Source of the DNA: Gelidibacter algens | GTDB taxonomy: Bacteria > Bacteroidota > Bacteroidia > Flavobacteriales > Flavobacteriaceae | Length of the DNA: 64,000 bases | Assembly: GCF_001678675.1 (NCBI RefSeq) | Contig: NZ_LZRN01000011.1 | Span: 1-64,000, forward strand | Reading direction: 5' to 3' | Shown: piece by piece, positions 27,520 through 37,048 of the stretch | How positions within the stretch are numbered: the first letter of the stretch is position 1 | Layout: each line of letters starts with the position of its first letter | Notes under the pieces: generated by a model | Told to the model about the DNA's origin: nothing | The model's database searches: none | The model's input: the letters and a program-made list of their open reading frames with translations, nothing else | Program-made: the position numbers and the translations under genes

Positions 27520-27547
27520 GAAAACTGAAAACTGAAAACTGACAACT
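27520..27547 (-). repeat. AGTYTTC heptamer array starting at a stop codon
   Basis: On the minus strand: AGTTGTC then AGTTTTC three times, in exact register. The A and G of the TAG stop codon of the 990-residue amidohydrolase gene (27546-27548) are the first two bases of the first unit. Confidence 0.75.
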
Positions 27548-30518
27548 ACTCCGAATCGCAATGCAACAATTCCTTTTCTTTCTTCTTGATCGGTTGTGTT
27601 TTTAAACCTTTATTCTTGGCTTGTAACATCTCATTGATCAGTTCACTTTTTTCTTTTTTGATTTGTGCTCTGATCATTTCATCACGTTTTAAATCAAAAT
27701 AGGTAACGCCTTCAATAATAGTTTTTTCAGCTTTTGCATATATTGAAAGCGGATGGTCCGTCCAAAGCACCACATCGGCATCTTTACCAATCTTAATACT
27801 GCCCACACGATCATCAATATGCAACAGTTTTGCAGGATTCAAGGTGACAAATTTCCAAGCCTCTTCTTCGCTAACACCACCATATTTAACTGATTTGGCA
27901 GCTTCTTGATTCAAACGACGGCTCATTTCAGCATCATCACTATTGATGGCAACCGTTACGCCCGCATCATGCATAATGGCGGCGTTGTAAGGAATAGCAT
28001 CATTGACTTCATATTTGTAAGACCACCAATCACTAAATGTGGATCCTCCAACTCCATGCTCAGCCATCTTATCGGCTACTTTATAACCTTCTAAAATATG
28101 GGTAAACGTATTGATGGTAAAGTTGAATTGCTCAGCAACCTCCATAAACATATTGATCTCACTTTGTACATAGGAGTGACAAGAGATAAAACGCTCGCCG
28201 TTCAATATTTCAACCAAAGTTTCCATTTCGATATCCTTACGGTAAGGTTTACCGCTTTTTTTCAAGGCCTCGTAGGCCTTTGCTCGCGTAAAATAATCCA
28301 CATACACTTGCTCAACACCCATTCTGGTTTGTGGGAATCGCGTACCATCCCAATTGGATTGTTTGACATTTTCACCTAAGGCAAATTTTATAAACTTCGG
28401 ACTGTTATCAAATATTAAGTCTTGAGCAGCATGTCCCCATTTTGGTTTGATGATGGCAGAACGGCCACCAATTGGATTTGCTGAACCATGTAAAATTTGA
28501 ATGGACGTAACACCGCCGGCTAAGTTTCTATAAAGATTGACATCTGTATCGTCAATAACGTCTTCAATGGTGACTTCTGCAGAGGAGTTTTGTCCACCTT
28601 CATTGACAGAAGCTGCCGCAATATGTGAATGCTCATCAATAACCCCAGAAGTCAAGTGTTTTCCTGTGGCATCAATAACTGTTGCACCACCATCAGAAAG
28701 ATTCTTTCCTATTTTGGCAATTTTACCGTTTTTGATCAGGACATCGGTATTTTCTAAAATGCCATCTTTTTCATTGGTCCAAACTGTGGCGTTTTTAAAT
28801 AATAAGGTTTCAGCTTTTGGTAAGGTTTCAAAACCATAGCCATTATTAGGAAAAGTAATTGGCGATACAAAAGCAGTCGCTTCTTTTTTCTCGTCATCTT
28901 CATCCTCTTTTTTGGCATCAGTAGTGGCGTCTTTTTTGGTTTCTGTATGTTTTGAGAAGAAGTTCATTTCACTACCATTGGGCATGATGGCCTTTCCATT
29001 CAGATTTTTATTGGCATCCACGTTCGCCACAATTCTGATAAACTCTTGTTTGGTGCTATCTTGAGTCGTAAACGCAATATTTATCCAATCATCAGCATAA
29101 GATACTTTTGAGCCACGTTTTTTATCGTTAGAAGTGATTTCTGATTTCAACTTGCTCGATTCACCAGAAAGCGTCATCTCATAAGCCTCACTAGCTAAAG
29201 TAAAGGCATAGGTACCAGATATGTCCACAATATTTCTGTTTTCAATCACGTTTTTATGGCCTTGTACCCAGTTTTCAAACAGCGTTGTTTTTTCATCAAA
29301 AATATCTCCTGAAGCAATCAAGAAGTTGGCATAAGCGCCATTTGCTAAGGACCCAATTTTGTCAGATTTTCCTAAAAGTTGCGCAGGAACAGTAGTCAAG
29401 GCCTCTAATGCTTTTTCTTTGGAAAGTCCAGCTTCAATAGCTTTCATCAAATTTGCTTTGAAGTCTTTGGCTGATTTTAAATCGTGCGTGGTCAGTGCAA
29501 ACGTGACGTTTTTATCTGCCAATAATTTTGGGTTGCTCGGTTTTTGATTCCAAGCTCTCATGTCTTGAACGGAAAGGGTAGAGGCCAAAAACGCATTTTC
29601 AACATCATAGGCATCCGGGAAATTAATTGGGATGATCATTGGGGCGTTCATCGCCTTAATTTCATCAATGCGCTCATATTCATCACCACCACCTAAAATA
29701 ATGTATTGGATGTTGAAGAGATCGCCTACTTTATCGGCACGCAAATCATTAGCTCTACTGCCAGCTTCAAAAATTTGAACCATCGCTTTGTTGTTGTTCA
29801 ACGCTTCAATGGAAAGATCTTTGGTTTTTGAATTGCCTTTGGCATACCAATCGGCATCATTATAAAGTTGTCTCAACAACGCCATACTTCCCATGATGGA
29901 AGAAGGGTAGGATTGATTGGAGGTGACACTTTTGCTGAAAGAAAGATATTGTGCAGACTTGGCATCGATGATACGCAAAGAATTATCATCGTCAGAATTA
30001 AGGGCAACCAAAGTTCCTGTACCACGCACAACGCCATCTTGGATGTGTGTGTTAACGACTCCAAAACCAGCTTTGATCAAATCTTCAGCCTTTTTAGAAT
30101 CATATTTAAATTGATCAATGGCGTTGTTTTCCGGCATCACATGGTCATTCCAGTAAAAACCAGAACGCGAAGGATCATACTGTGAGCTTCTGCCACCACT
30201 TTCACGCTTTGGTTTTTCAACTCCAAAGTCAGAATACATATCAATAAACGAAGGGTAAATGCTTTTACCTGAAGCATCAATTTGTGTCGCGTTTTTCGGA
30301 ATTGTTACCGAGGTTCCTGTAGCAACCACCTTACCATCCTTTATAAGTAATGTTCCTTTCTCAATCACTTGAGTAGGGCTTACATAAATTTTGGCATTTG
30401 TAATTGCGGTGTAATTGGTGTTTTTGGTCGCAACACCATCGTTTTTAGGGAAGTAGTCCTGTGCTAGAATAGAAAAACTGCACATGACGGTCATGATAGT
30501 CAAAATTTGTTTAATCAT
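27546..30518 (-). CDS. Secreted double amidohydrolase-domain protein
   Basis: A 990-residue protein with a signal peptide (IKQILTIMTVMCSFSILAQ). It contains two amidohydrolase-like halves. The first (about residues 35-440) ends KIGSLANGAYANFLIASGDIF but reads SFIDMYSDFGV where HxH is expected. After an acidic Lys/Glu linker (about 545-565), the second half (about 580-960) is complete, with SGVIDEHSHIA (HxH), CHSYVQ, TFTHILEGY and INSDDAEMSRR metal ligands and RVGSIKIGKDADVVLWTDHPL. A prolidase-like or deaminase-like hydrolase is likely; substrate unknown. The TAG stop merges into a 7-bp repeat array. Confidence 0.88.
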   Translation of the reverse strand: MIKQILTIMTVMCSFSILAQDYFPKNDGVATKNTNYTAITNAKIYVSPTQVIEKGTLLIKDGKVVATGTSVTIPKNATQIDASGKSIYPSFIDMYSDFGVEKPKRESGGRSSQYDPSRSGFYWNDHVMPENNAIDQFKYDSKKAEDLIKAGFGVVNTHIQDGVVRGTGTLVALNSDDDNSLRIIDAKSAQYLSFSKSVTSNQSYPSSIMGSMALLRQLYNDADWYAKGNSKTKDLSIEALNNNKAMVQIFEAGSRANDLRADKVGDLFNIQYIILGGGDEYERIDEIKAMNAPMIIPINFPDAYDVENAFLASTLSVQDMRAWNQKPSNPKLLADKNVTFALTTHDLKSAKDFKANLMKAIEAGLSKEKALEALTTVPAQLLGKSDKIGSLANGAYANFLIASGDIFDEKTTLFENWVQGHKNVIENRNIVDISGTYAFTLASEAYEMTLSGESSKLKSEITSNDKKRGSKVSYADDWINIAFTTQDSTKQEFIRIVANVDANKNLNGKAIMPNGSEMNFFSKHTETKKDATTDAKKEDEDDEKKEATAFVSPITFPNNGYGFETLPKAETLLFKNATVWTNEKDGILENTDVLIKNGKIAKIGKNLSDGGATVIDATGKHLTSGVIDEHSHIAAASVNEGGQNSSAEVTIEDVIDDTDVNLYRNLAGGVTSIQILHGSANPIGGRSAIIKPKWGHAAQDLIFDNSPKFIKFALGENVKQSNWDGTRFPQTRMGVEQVYVDYFTRAKAYEALKKSGKPYRKDIEMETLVEILNGERFISCHSYVQSEINMFMEVAEQFNFTINTFTHILEGYKVADKMAEHGVGGSTFSDWWSYKYEVNDAIPYNAAIMHDAGVTVAINSDDAEMSRRLNQEAAKSVKYGGVSEEEAWKFVTLNPAKLLHIDDRVGSIKIGKDADVVLWTDHPLSIYAKAEKTIIEGVTYFDLKRDEMIRAQIKKEKSELINEMLQAKNKGLKTQPIKKKEKELLHCDSE

Positions 30519-30601
30519 ACGGTTGAAATTAGTTAGAAATTTGATTTCTAAAGATAAAGATAATGACCATTTTTGATGGGTATTAAGATATTTTTAACAC
30601 T

Positions 30602-31669
30602 TTACAAAGGGTGTGTGTCAAAATAGTTAACTAAAAGCGCCACCACGTAACTGTAACTCTCAATGCCCCCTCTTTGATTGTTGGCCATTAAGAAACCGCT
30701 GTATGTATTTTTGAAAAATGGTTCTGAAATGTTTTCATAAGATTGCCAGAATAATCGCGCTTCCTCATAATTTTTGAGAACGCCTATATGTATTGTGATA
30801 AGCAGTTCTTCATATTTCGCAGGATCTCTCACATAAAGATCGTTCAAGCAATGCTGCAATGCAAAGGAATACCCTGAATAGTTGAAATAAATATTGTCAT
30901 GTTTCATAGCAGCCATCGCGCCAATAAAATTGGCCTCATTTTCGGCAGCAAACCCCAATTGGTGTGCAATTTCATGACTTGTTGTGGTAGGATATTTATA
31001 GGTAGGAATTAGGCCGTCAATTTGAGCCTCATTAGTAAATGGATTCAAATAGCCACTGAAACCCATATAGGTCAACGGCAGACTGTAAATAGAGCGCTTT
31101 AAACTACTTGGCCAATACGCGAGATTTGGATATTCTTTAGCGAGCCGGTCATAGCCTTTGGGTGCCAAAGCAATAAGTTCACGTTTGGTATAGGGCATGA
31201 TAACCATACTCGTATCTTGCTCTTCAATGATGCCATGTATGACGTTGGTTTTTAAAATTAACTCTTCTGTAAATTTGACCAGCTGTTCTGTAGAATACTC
31301 GTTTTTAATGTTCAGTGATTTATGGAGTGGTAACCTGTAGTAATTGAAAGCCCAAAGAATGTGAAAGGCAAAATATCCTACTGATACGGCGGAAAGAATG
31401 TCCAAAAAATAATTTTTTGTGTCTTGTCGAACGCGTTTTCTGTTTTTGAAAAACCATCGGATAACATAAAGTACTGCTACAGTATAAAGTATATCTCCAA
31501 CAGAAAAGGGAATCCAACCAAATACAAAGTGCATCAGTTTTGAAATCCATTGGTAAATGCCGTTGCTGTAATATTTTTCGACAAATTCAGGAAAATTGGC
31601 CAATACTTTTATGAGCAAAATTTGTAAGATCAATGAAAGGGCAATAATAAGTTTGGTGTGTTTGCGCAT
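30602..31669 (-). CDS. DUF3810 membrane protein with HExxH zinc motif
   Basis: A 355-residue protein. The N-terminal ~115 residues have three hydrophobic helices (LIIALSLILQILLIKVLA, LMHFVFGWIPFSVGDILYTVAVLYVIRWF, and one ending AFHILWAFNYYRLP). The remaining soluble domain has TTSHEIAHQLGFAAENEANFIG near residue 233, a gluzincin-type HExxH...E pattern, followed by YSGYSFALQHCLNDL. This implies a membrane-anchored metallopeptidase, but activity is unproven. ATG 31669 sits just downstream of a -7-like CAAAAATA (TATTTTTG, minus strand) at 31674-31681. It is divergent from pepD. Confidence 0.88.
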   Translation of the reverse strand: MRKHTKLIIALSLILQILLIKVLANFPEFVEKYYSNGIYQWISKLMHFVFGWIPFSVGDILYTVAVLYVIRWFFKNRKRVRQDTKNYFLDILSAVSVGYFAFHILWAFNYYRLPLHKSLNIKNEYSTEQLVKFTEELILKTNVIHGIIEEQDTSMVIMPYTKRELIALAPKGYDRLAKEYPNLAYWPSSLKRSIYSLPLTYMGFSGYLNPFTNEAQIDGLIPTYKYPTTTSHEIAHQLGFAAENEANFIGAMAAMKHDNIYFNYSGYSFALQHCLNDLYVRDPAKYEELLITIHIGVLKNYEEARLFWQSYENISEPFFKNTYSGFLMANNQRGGIESYSYVVALLVNYFDTHPL

Positions 31670-31713
31670 GCCTCAAAAATAGAAAATAGTTTTATATAAC
31701 ATCCATGAATCCT

Positions 31714-31721
31714 TACCTTTG
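31714..31721 (+). promoter_or_regulatory. Candidate -7 element for pepD
   Basis: TACCTTTG fits TAnnTTTG, 113 bases upstream of the PepD start. The -33 region lacks an obvious TTG at 17-23 bases, so confidence is moderate. Confidence 0.4.
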
Positions 31722-31833
31722 TAAAACAACATAAAATAGACCTATGAAATGAGCATGAGCAAAATTCGGCCACAGATACGAATGAAAATTTGCGAATTGC
31801 ATATGACCATTAATAATAAATAAACATCAACAT

Positions 31834-33294
31834 ATGAATACAGAAATAAGACAATTAGAGCCTCAAGAACTTTGGAATAAGTTTGCCGATTTAAATGCCG
31901 TACCACGACCTTCAAAAAAAGAAGAGCGCGTGATTGCCTTTATGAAAGATTTCGGGAAGCAATTGGGATTGGAAACTTTAGAAGATACTGTTGGTAATGT
32001 GATCATCAAAAAACCAGCCACGGCCGGAATGGAAGATCGTAAAACAGTGGTGATGCAATCGCATTTGGATATGGTGCATCAAAAAAACAATGATACCAAC
32101 TTTGATTTTGATAACCAAGGGATTGAAATGTATGTGGATGGCGATTGGGTAAAAGCGAAGGGCACGACACTTGGTGCTGACAACGGATTGGGAGTTGCTA
32201 CGATTATGGCCATTTTAGAAAGTAAAGATATTCCGCATCCTGCTATTGAAGCCTTGTTTACCATTGATGAAGAAACGGGGATGACAGGAGCCAAAGGATT
32301 AGAAGGTGGTTTATTGACCGGCGCTATCCTTTTGAATCTTGATACCGAAGAAGATGATGAAATTGGTGTTGGATGTGCCGGAGGTATTGATGTCACGGCG
32401 ACAAGAACCTATGAAGAAGAAGAAACACCTGAGTTTAAAACGGGTTATAAAATTACAGTTAAGGGCTTGAAAGGTGGCCACTCCGGAATGGATATCCATG
32501 AAGGATTGGGTAATGCCAATAAGTTGATGAACCGTTTGCTTTTTGATGGTTTTGAAAACTTCGGATTGCGTATTGCTGAAATTGATGGCGGAAGTCTGCG
32601 TAATGCCATTCCTAGAGAAAGCAACGCCATCGTAGCGGTTGACACGATGAATGACGCTGCATTCGAAACTGAAATGGAAGAAATCATCAATGATATCAAA
32701 ACTGAATATAAAACGCTAGAACCTAATTTGACCGTCGAAATTTCTAAGATTGAGACGCCTGCAATGATGATGGATTTAGGGGTTCAGGAAGGGTTGACTA
32801 GAGCGCTTTACGCAGCGTGTAATGGGGTTTATAGAATGAGTCCTGATATTCCTGATTTGGTGGAAACCTCCAATAACATAGCACGAGTGATCGTTAAAGA
32901 TGGAGACATCAAAATTGGATGTTTGACACGCTCGTCTGTAGAAACATCAAAATGGGATTTGGCAAATATGCTGCGTGCTACTTTTGAACTGACAGGCTGC
33001 GAAGTGGAATTTTCAGGTGATTATCCAGGATGGAAACCAAATATGGATTCTGCAATTTTGAAAGTCTTATCAAACCTATATATTGAAATGAACGGCAAAG
33101 AAGCGCATGTAGCCGCGTGTCATGCAGGTTTGGAATGTGGGATTTTGGGACAGAACTATCCTGAGATGGATATGATCAGTTTTGGACCTAATATTAAAGG
33201 AGCGCATTCTCCTGATGAACGTGCTCAAATTTCGTCTGCACAAAAATATTGGAAATTTGTATTGGAGATTTTGAAGAATATTCCGAAGAAGTAA
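31834..33294 (+). CDS. pepD: Aminoacyl-histidine dipeptidase (Xaa-His dipeptidase, M20)
   Basis: A 486-residue zinc peptidase hydrolysing Xaa-His dipeptides such as carnosine. Metal and catalytic residues are visible in order: MQSHLDMVH (His, and catalytic Asp two residues later, about 77), TLGADNGLG (bridging Asp, about 113), FTIDEETGMTGA (catalytic and ligand Glu, about 147), LNLDTEEDDEI (Asp, about 170) and a C-terminal His in SFGPNIKGAHSPDE (about 460). The inserted lid domain contains GLKGGHSGMDIHEGLGNANKLM. No signal peptide, so cytosolic. Its TAA stop overlaps the first unit of an AATTYCA repeat array. Confidence 0.95.
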   Translation: MNTEIRQLEPQELWNKFADLNAVPRPSKKEERVIAFMKDFGKQLGLETLEDTVGNVIIKKPATAGMEDRKTVVMQSHLDMVHQKNNDTNFDFDNQGIEMYVDGDWVKAKGTTLGADNGLGVATIMAILESKDIPHPAIEALFTIDEETGMTGAKGLEGGLLTGAILLNLDTEEDDEIGVGCAGGIDVTATRTYEEEETPEFKTGYKITVKGLKGGHSGMDIHEGLGNANKLMNRLLFDGFENFGLRIAEIDGGSLRNAIPRESNAIVAVDTMNDAAFETEMEEIINDIKTEYKTLEPNLTVEISKIETPAMMMDLGVQEGLTRALYAACNGVYRMSPDIPDLVETSNNIARVIVKDGDIKIGCLTRSSVETSKWDLANMLRATFELTGCEVEFSGDYPGWKPNMDSAILKVLSNLYIEMNGKEAHVAACHAGLECGILGQNYPEMDMISFGPNIKGAHSPDERAQISSAQKYWKFVLEILKNIPKK

Positions 33295-33327
33295 ATTTCA
33301 AATTTCAAATTCCAAATTCCAATTCCA
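33294..33327. repeat. AATTYCA heptamer array starting at the pepD stop
   Basis: Two AATTTCA units and two AATTCCA units in exact 7-base register, then a 6-base ATTCCA remnant. The first base is the last base of the pepD TAA stop codon. Confidence 0.7.
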
Positions 33328-33418
33328 AAAATCAAGCTAAAAGATAGGATGTATTTTTTGTAAAAATGGCTTGAAAAAAATTTCGTAAACTAATTTATTA
33401 CCGGAATAATTGGAAATT

Positions 33419-33454
33419 AAAAAGCAGCTTTAAGAGGTCTTAAAGCTGCTTTTT
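33419..33454. terminator. Bidirectional terminator between pepD and the PPIase gene
   Basis: A near-perfect 17-bp inverted repeat (AAAAAGCAGCTTTAAGA and its complement) with almost no loop. The A run on one side and T run on the other give U-tracts in both directions, fitting two convergent genes. Confidence 0.85.
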
Positions 33455-33514
33455 AATTTCCAAAAAAATAGATATTTGAATTTGGAATTTTCCTATTGGA
33501 AATTGAACAATCTA

Positions 33515-34675
33515 TTATTCAATTCCAACCATTTCTATAATAAAGATCAGGTCTGTATTTGGCGGAATGACACGGTTGCCACGCTCTCCATAAGCCAAGT
33601 GCGATGGTAAATAAAAGAATGATTTGTCACCCACACGCATTTGTGAAGCAGCCTCTCTAAAGCCGGCAATCATTGGAGCATCAGGACCAATTTTTGTTGG
33701 CATTGGGTTGTACATTTGCGCTTGATCTTTTTGCTCATTATACATCCCGTACAGCTCTTCAACACTTTTTACGTTACTGTCAAACAATCGTCCATCAGTA
33801 TAGTAACCTTCATAATTCAATATTGCAGTGGCTCCTGTTTTTGGTTTATCGCCCGTACCCTTTGTAATGTTGTACATTTTTAAGCCAGAAGCCAAAGTTT
33901 TTGATTTCCCTTCATAAGTTTCTAAGGCAGGTTTCATGTCAGCAGCAGCGGCAGCACTTTTTTCAGTTCTAGCTTTTTGCAGTTCTTCCTCTTTAGCAAG
34001 ACGCTCTTTTTCTTCTTGTTCAGCTTTTGCAAAATGATCTTTGAATACATTTGGTGCATCAAAATTTTTGGCATCCTTTCCTTTTCTGATGATGTTAACT
34101 TCTTCCATAATGACAGGATTTACCGGTTTGTCGCCAGGTTTAGTAGTTTCAACCCCTGATAGCGTGTGCAACACATCTTCGCCCATAACGAGATATCCAA
34201 AAACATTATAGCCACCATCTAAGTTGGGTGTTGCGCCTTCTGTGATAAAGAATTGACTGCCGTTAGTGTTTGGGCCAGAATTGGCCATAGATAAAGTTCC
34301 AACTTTATCATGTTTAAGATCGTCAGAAATTTCATTATTAAATTTATATCCAGGGCTGCCGCTTCCAGTTCCTGTAGGGTCGCCACCTTGGATCATAAAT
34401 TCATCAATAATTCTGTGAAATGTCAATCCGTTGTAATATTTTTTACCAATGTAAGCACTATCCACAAGCGTGTTGGTACCTTCAGCTAATGAGATGAAGT
34501 TAGCCACAGTTACAGGTGCTTTCTGGTATTCCAATTGGAGTACCATTGTGCCCTGATTTGTGATAATTTCAGTGTACAATCCATCTTCTAAATCTGGATA
34601 TTTGTCGTTGCAGGCAGTTGCCGTAACAAGGAGCATTAACAATATGAGGCCAAAAGCCTTTTGAATCAATCGCAT
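33515..34675 (-). CDS. Cyclophilin-FKBP fusion peptidyl-prolyl isomerase lipoprotein
   Basis: A 386-residue exported protein with a lipoprotein-like signal (LILLMLLVTATAC, Cys about 22). The first domain (about 35-195) is a cyclophilin (FHRIIDEFMIQGGDPTGTG, SQFFITEGATPNLDGGYNVFG). A charged helix (about 200-245) links it to an FKBP domain (about 255-386: GTGDKPKTGATAILNYEGYYTDGRLFDS, HLAYGERGNRVIPPNTDLIFIIEM). Both isomerase folds look intact, so it has two independent proline isomerase sites for folding exported proteins. It starts 4 bases after gldI, so the two are co-transcribed with the DHH gene. Confidence 0.94.
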   Translation of the reverse strand: MRLIQKAFGLILLMLLVTATACNDKYPDLEDGLYTEIITNQGTMVLQLEYQKAPVTVANFISLAEGTNTLVDSAYIGKKYYNGLTFHRIIDEFMIQGGDPTGTGSGSPGYKFNNEISDDLKHDKVGTLSMANSGPNTNGSQFFITEGATPNLDGGYNVFGYLVMGEDVLHTLSGVETTKPGDKPVNPVIMEEVNIIRKGKDAKNFDAPNVFKDHFAKAEQEEKERLAKEEELQKARTEKSAAAAADMKPALETYEGKSKTLASGLKMYNITKGTGDKPKTGATAILNYEGYYTDGRLFDSNVKSVEELYGMYNEQKDQAQMYNPMPTKIGPDAPMIAGFREAASQMRVGDKSFFYLPSHLAYGERGNRVIPPNTDLIFIIEMVGIE

Positions 34676-34679
34676 AGTT

Positions 34680-35228
34680 TTAATCGTTTTGGTTTTGAAT
34701 TATTGAATTTACGGTTACTTCGCAAATAACGGGAGTATTGGTGCCAATTTTGTTCTTGTCACCATAGTAACCATAAGCTTTTTGAGAGGGGAATAAAAAG
34801 GTGATTGTTTCACCTGGTTTCATAAGTTTTAAACCTTCTCTTAGTCCTGTAAATAGTTCTTCTTGATCCATGGCGTAATCACGCGGTTGGATGTCTTCAT
34901 CTGAATAAATGTCATTACCATTGAAGTCTTTAATGTCATAATCAAAATTGACAATGTCTCCAAAGGAAGGTGTAATGGTGTCCTTCTCCACTTTGGTATT
35001 ATAGTAGTACCAAAAACCACTTTCTGAAGCAATATAGTTTTGAGAAGTGTCTTTATCAATGATATTTTGGATTTGTGCAGACTCTTGAGTATGTAGTTTT
35101 TTGTTGCGTTCTGCCGAAATTTTTATAAAGGAACCTGTTTGTTGGGAAATAGGTCTTCTAGCTTCGGGAGACTTACAACTACTGACGCTGATGGTTAAGA
35201 TAAGGATGATAAGAAGAGCTCTTGTCAT
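34680..35228 (-). CDS. gldI: Gliding-motility-associated FKBP-type isomerase GldI
   Basis: A 182-residue lipoprotein (LLIILILTISVSSC; Cys18) with an FKBP-type peptidyl-prolyl isomerase domain (about 70-178; FGDIVNFDYDI, LFTGLREGLKLMKPGETITFLFP, QKAYGYYGDKNKIGTNTPVICEVTV). In gliding Bacteroidota, GldI is a lipoprotein needed for motility and type IX secretion. The basis here is length, lipobox and the neighbour pattern (NrnA-type DHH gene upstream and a cyclophilin-FKBP downstream). ATG 35228 overlaps the TGA of the repaired DHH gene as ATGA. Confidence 0.9.
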   Translation of the reverse strand: MTRALLIILILTISVSSCKSPEARRPISQQTGSFIKISAERNKKLHTQESAQIQNIIDKDTSQNYIASESGFWYYYNTKVEKDTITPSFGDIVNFDYDIKDFNGNDIYSDEDIQPRDYAMDQEELFTGLREGLKLMKPGETITFLFPSQKAYGYYGDKNKIGTNTPVICEVTVNSIIQNQND

Positions 35229-36242
35229 GAATTTAGGGTGTGTTTATAGCGTGGCAATATACTAATAAATTTTTCAACTGTATCATTTAATCCGAGGTCG
35301 CTTTTGCCACCCGCTGCATTGGTATGGCCTCCACCGCCAAAATTTTCTCGTGAGAATTCGTTGACGGAGAAATCACCTTTGCTGCGCAAGGATATCTTAA
35401 TAATACCCTCTTGTTTGTGCTCAATAAAAATGACTGCAAAAATAAATGTTTTTTATAGAAAGCCCATAATTTACGAAGCCTTCCGTATCACCTTTTCTAA
35501 AGTTGGCTGCATTCAGTTCTTCTTGAGTTAGGGTAATGTATGCCGTTCTATATTCAGGAAGTACGTTTAAATTCTTAAGTGCCACACCTAAAAGTTGCAG
35601 GCGCTCGTAACTATTGGTGTCATAAATGGCATTGTATATTTCAGAATGGTCAGCACCTTTTGCAATCAAGTCAGCAGTCACCAAATGCGTGGTGCTTGTA
35701 GTGGATGAGAACCTGAAAGATCCTGTATCTGTCAAAATGCCTGCATAAAGACATGTTGCAATTTGGTCATAAATGGCTGCAGTATCTCCGAGCATGCTTA
35801 TAAACCGATAGATCATTTCACAGGTAGAACTCATGGTGATGTCACTAAACATATAGTCAGCGTATGAGTCGGGTTGTTGATGATGGTCAATCATGATTTT
35901 AATGGCTTTTGAATTGGCCAAACCAGTCTCCATGTCTCCAGCACGATGAAGCGCATTAAAGTCGAGGGTAAAGATGATGTCTGCGTTTTCTATCAGGCTT
36001 TCTGCCTTGGTTCTATCAGATTCATGAATAATGACTTGGTCTTGCCCAGGTATCCATTTTAAAAAATCCGGATAATCATTGGGAGCAATCACCAATGCCT
36101 TGTGATTGTTTTTTATAAGATAGTGGCAAAGGCCTAAAGTAGAACCCATCGCGTCTCCATCAGGATTTTTGTGTGGTACAATGACGATGCGTTTTGGGGT
36201 GGCCAATAAGGCCTTTATTTCTTTAATATCCTGTTCATTCAT
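35225..36242 (-). pseudogene. DHH/DHHA1 phosphoesterase (NrnA-like), single-base frameshift
   Basis: NrnA-type enzymes degrade short oligoribonucleotides and dephosphorylate pAp. From ATG 36242 the DHH domain is complete (VPHKNPDGDAMGSTLGLC, TLDFNALHR, MIDHHQQPD, STTSTTHL). After VNYGLSIKN the frame runs to a stop at 35421 in nonsense. With one base fewer in the minus-strand ACATTTATTTTTG (about 35438-35447) the frame continues into AVIFIEHKQEGIIKISLRS, through the DHHA1 motif GGGGHTNAAGG, and ends in TGA overlapping gldI's ATG. The repaired product is 338 residues, the usual length. The clean downstream frame argues for a very recent mutation or a sequence error. Confidence 0.85.
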
Positions 36243-36301
36243 AGCGTGCGAAGATACTAATTTTTTAATATTCACAATATGGTTTTTAGTTATAAATGCC
36301 T

Positions 36302-36309
36302 TACTTTTG
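36302..36309 (+). promoter_or_regulatory. Candidate -7 element for ndk
   Basis: TACTTTTG matches TAnnTTTG, 109 bases upstream of the ndk start. No TTG is found at the ideal -33 distance. Confidence 0.45.
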
Positions 36310-36417
36310 CACGAAATTTATAAGTACTTTATAAAAATATAAGGGTTTTAAAGTGCTTGATTTAATAAGACCAAAAACTAAAAATTAATATTAATCAGAA
36401 TCAATTAAATTACAAAT

Positions 36418-36837
36418 ATGGCAACAAATAGAACGTTTACAATGCTTAAGCCAGATGCAGTCGAAAAAGGACACATTGGTGCAATCTTAGAAAAAATCAG
36501 TGCTTCAGGCTTCAGAATTGTAGCATTAAAATTAACGCATATGACTACTGCTGATGCAAAGGAATTTTACGCTGTACATAGCGAAAGACCTTTTTATGGT
36601 GAGTTGGTAGAATATATGACCCGCGGACCAATTGTAGCTGCTGTTTTAGAGAAAGAAAATGCTGTTGAAGATTTCAGAACCTTAATTGGAGCTACCAATC
36701 CTGCGGATGCAGCTGAAGGAACTATCCGCAAATTATATGCTGCCTCTATTGGCGAAAATGCTGTTCACGGAAGTGATAGTGATGAAAATGCCGCTATTGA
36801 AAGCGCGTTTCATTTTGCTGGAAGAGACATGTTTTAA
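36418..36837 (+). CDS. ndk: Nucleoside diphosphate kinase
   Basis: Moves the gamma-phosphate between nucleoside triphosphates and diphosphates to balance NTP and dNTP pools in the cytosol. The 139-residue protein opens [16 protein letters not shown] (ATP-binding Lys), has [23 protein letters not shown], and the catalytic phosphohistidine in [12 protein letters not shown] (about residue 120). It stands alone between the DHH-gldI unit and the cold-shock gene and is followed by an intrinsic terminator. Confidence 0.97.
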   Translation: MATNRTFTMLKPDAVEKGHIGAILEKISASGFRIVALKLTHMTTADAKEFYAVHSERPFYGELVEYMTRGPIVAAVLEKENAVEDFRTLIGATNPADAAEGTIRKLYAASIGENAVHGSDSDENAAIESAFHFAGRDMF

Positions 36838-36945
36838 TTAGAGAAATAAGACCGCTTCGCTTTGAGACATGAGATATCAGACTTGAATCTGATATTAAAA
36901 TTGTAAGTATCTATTTTAAAGATGATGTGAAGCACAATATTGAAA

Positions 36946-36976
36946 GCTTGGATAAATTTTTATCCAAGCTTTTTTT
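36946..36976 (+). terminator. Intrinsic terminator after ndk
   Basis: A 10-bp perfect stem (GCTTGGATAA / TTATCCAAGC) with a 4-base loop, followed by seven T. It lies 109 bases past the ndk stop. Confidence 0.9.
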
Positions 36977-37000
36977 AGTGGAGGTGATTAAAAACAAAAA

Positions 37001-37024
37001 GCCCCGCAACATTTGTTGCGGGGC
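37001..37024 (-). terminator. GC-rich intrinsic terminator after the cold-shock gene
   Basis: A 10-bp stem (GCCCCGCAAC / GTTGCGGGGC) with an ATTT loop; on the minus strand it is followed by a T-rich run (plus-strand AAAAACAAAAA, 36990-37000). It is 25 bases past the stop of the cold-shock gene. Confidence 0.9.
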
Positions 37025-37048
37025 TCTACATTTAAAAAAGCTTATATA

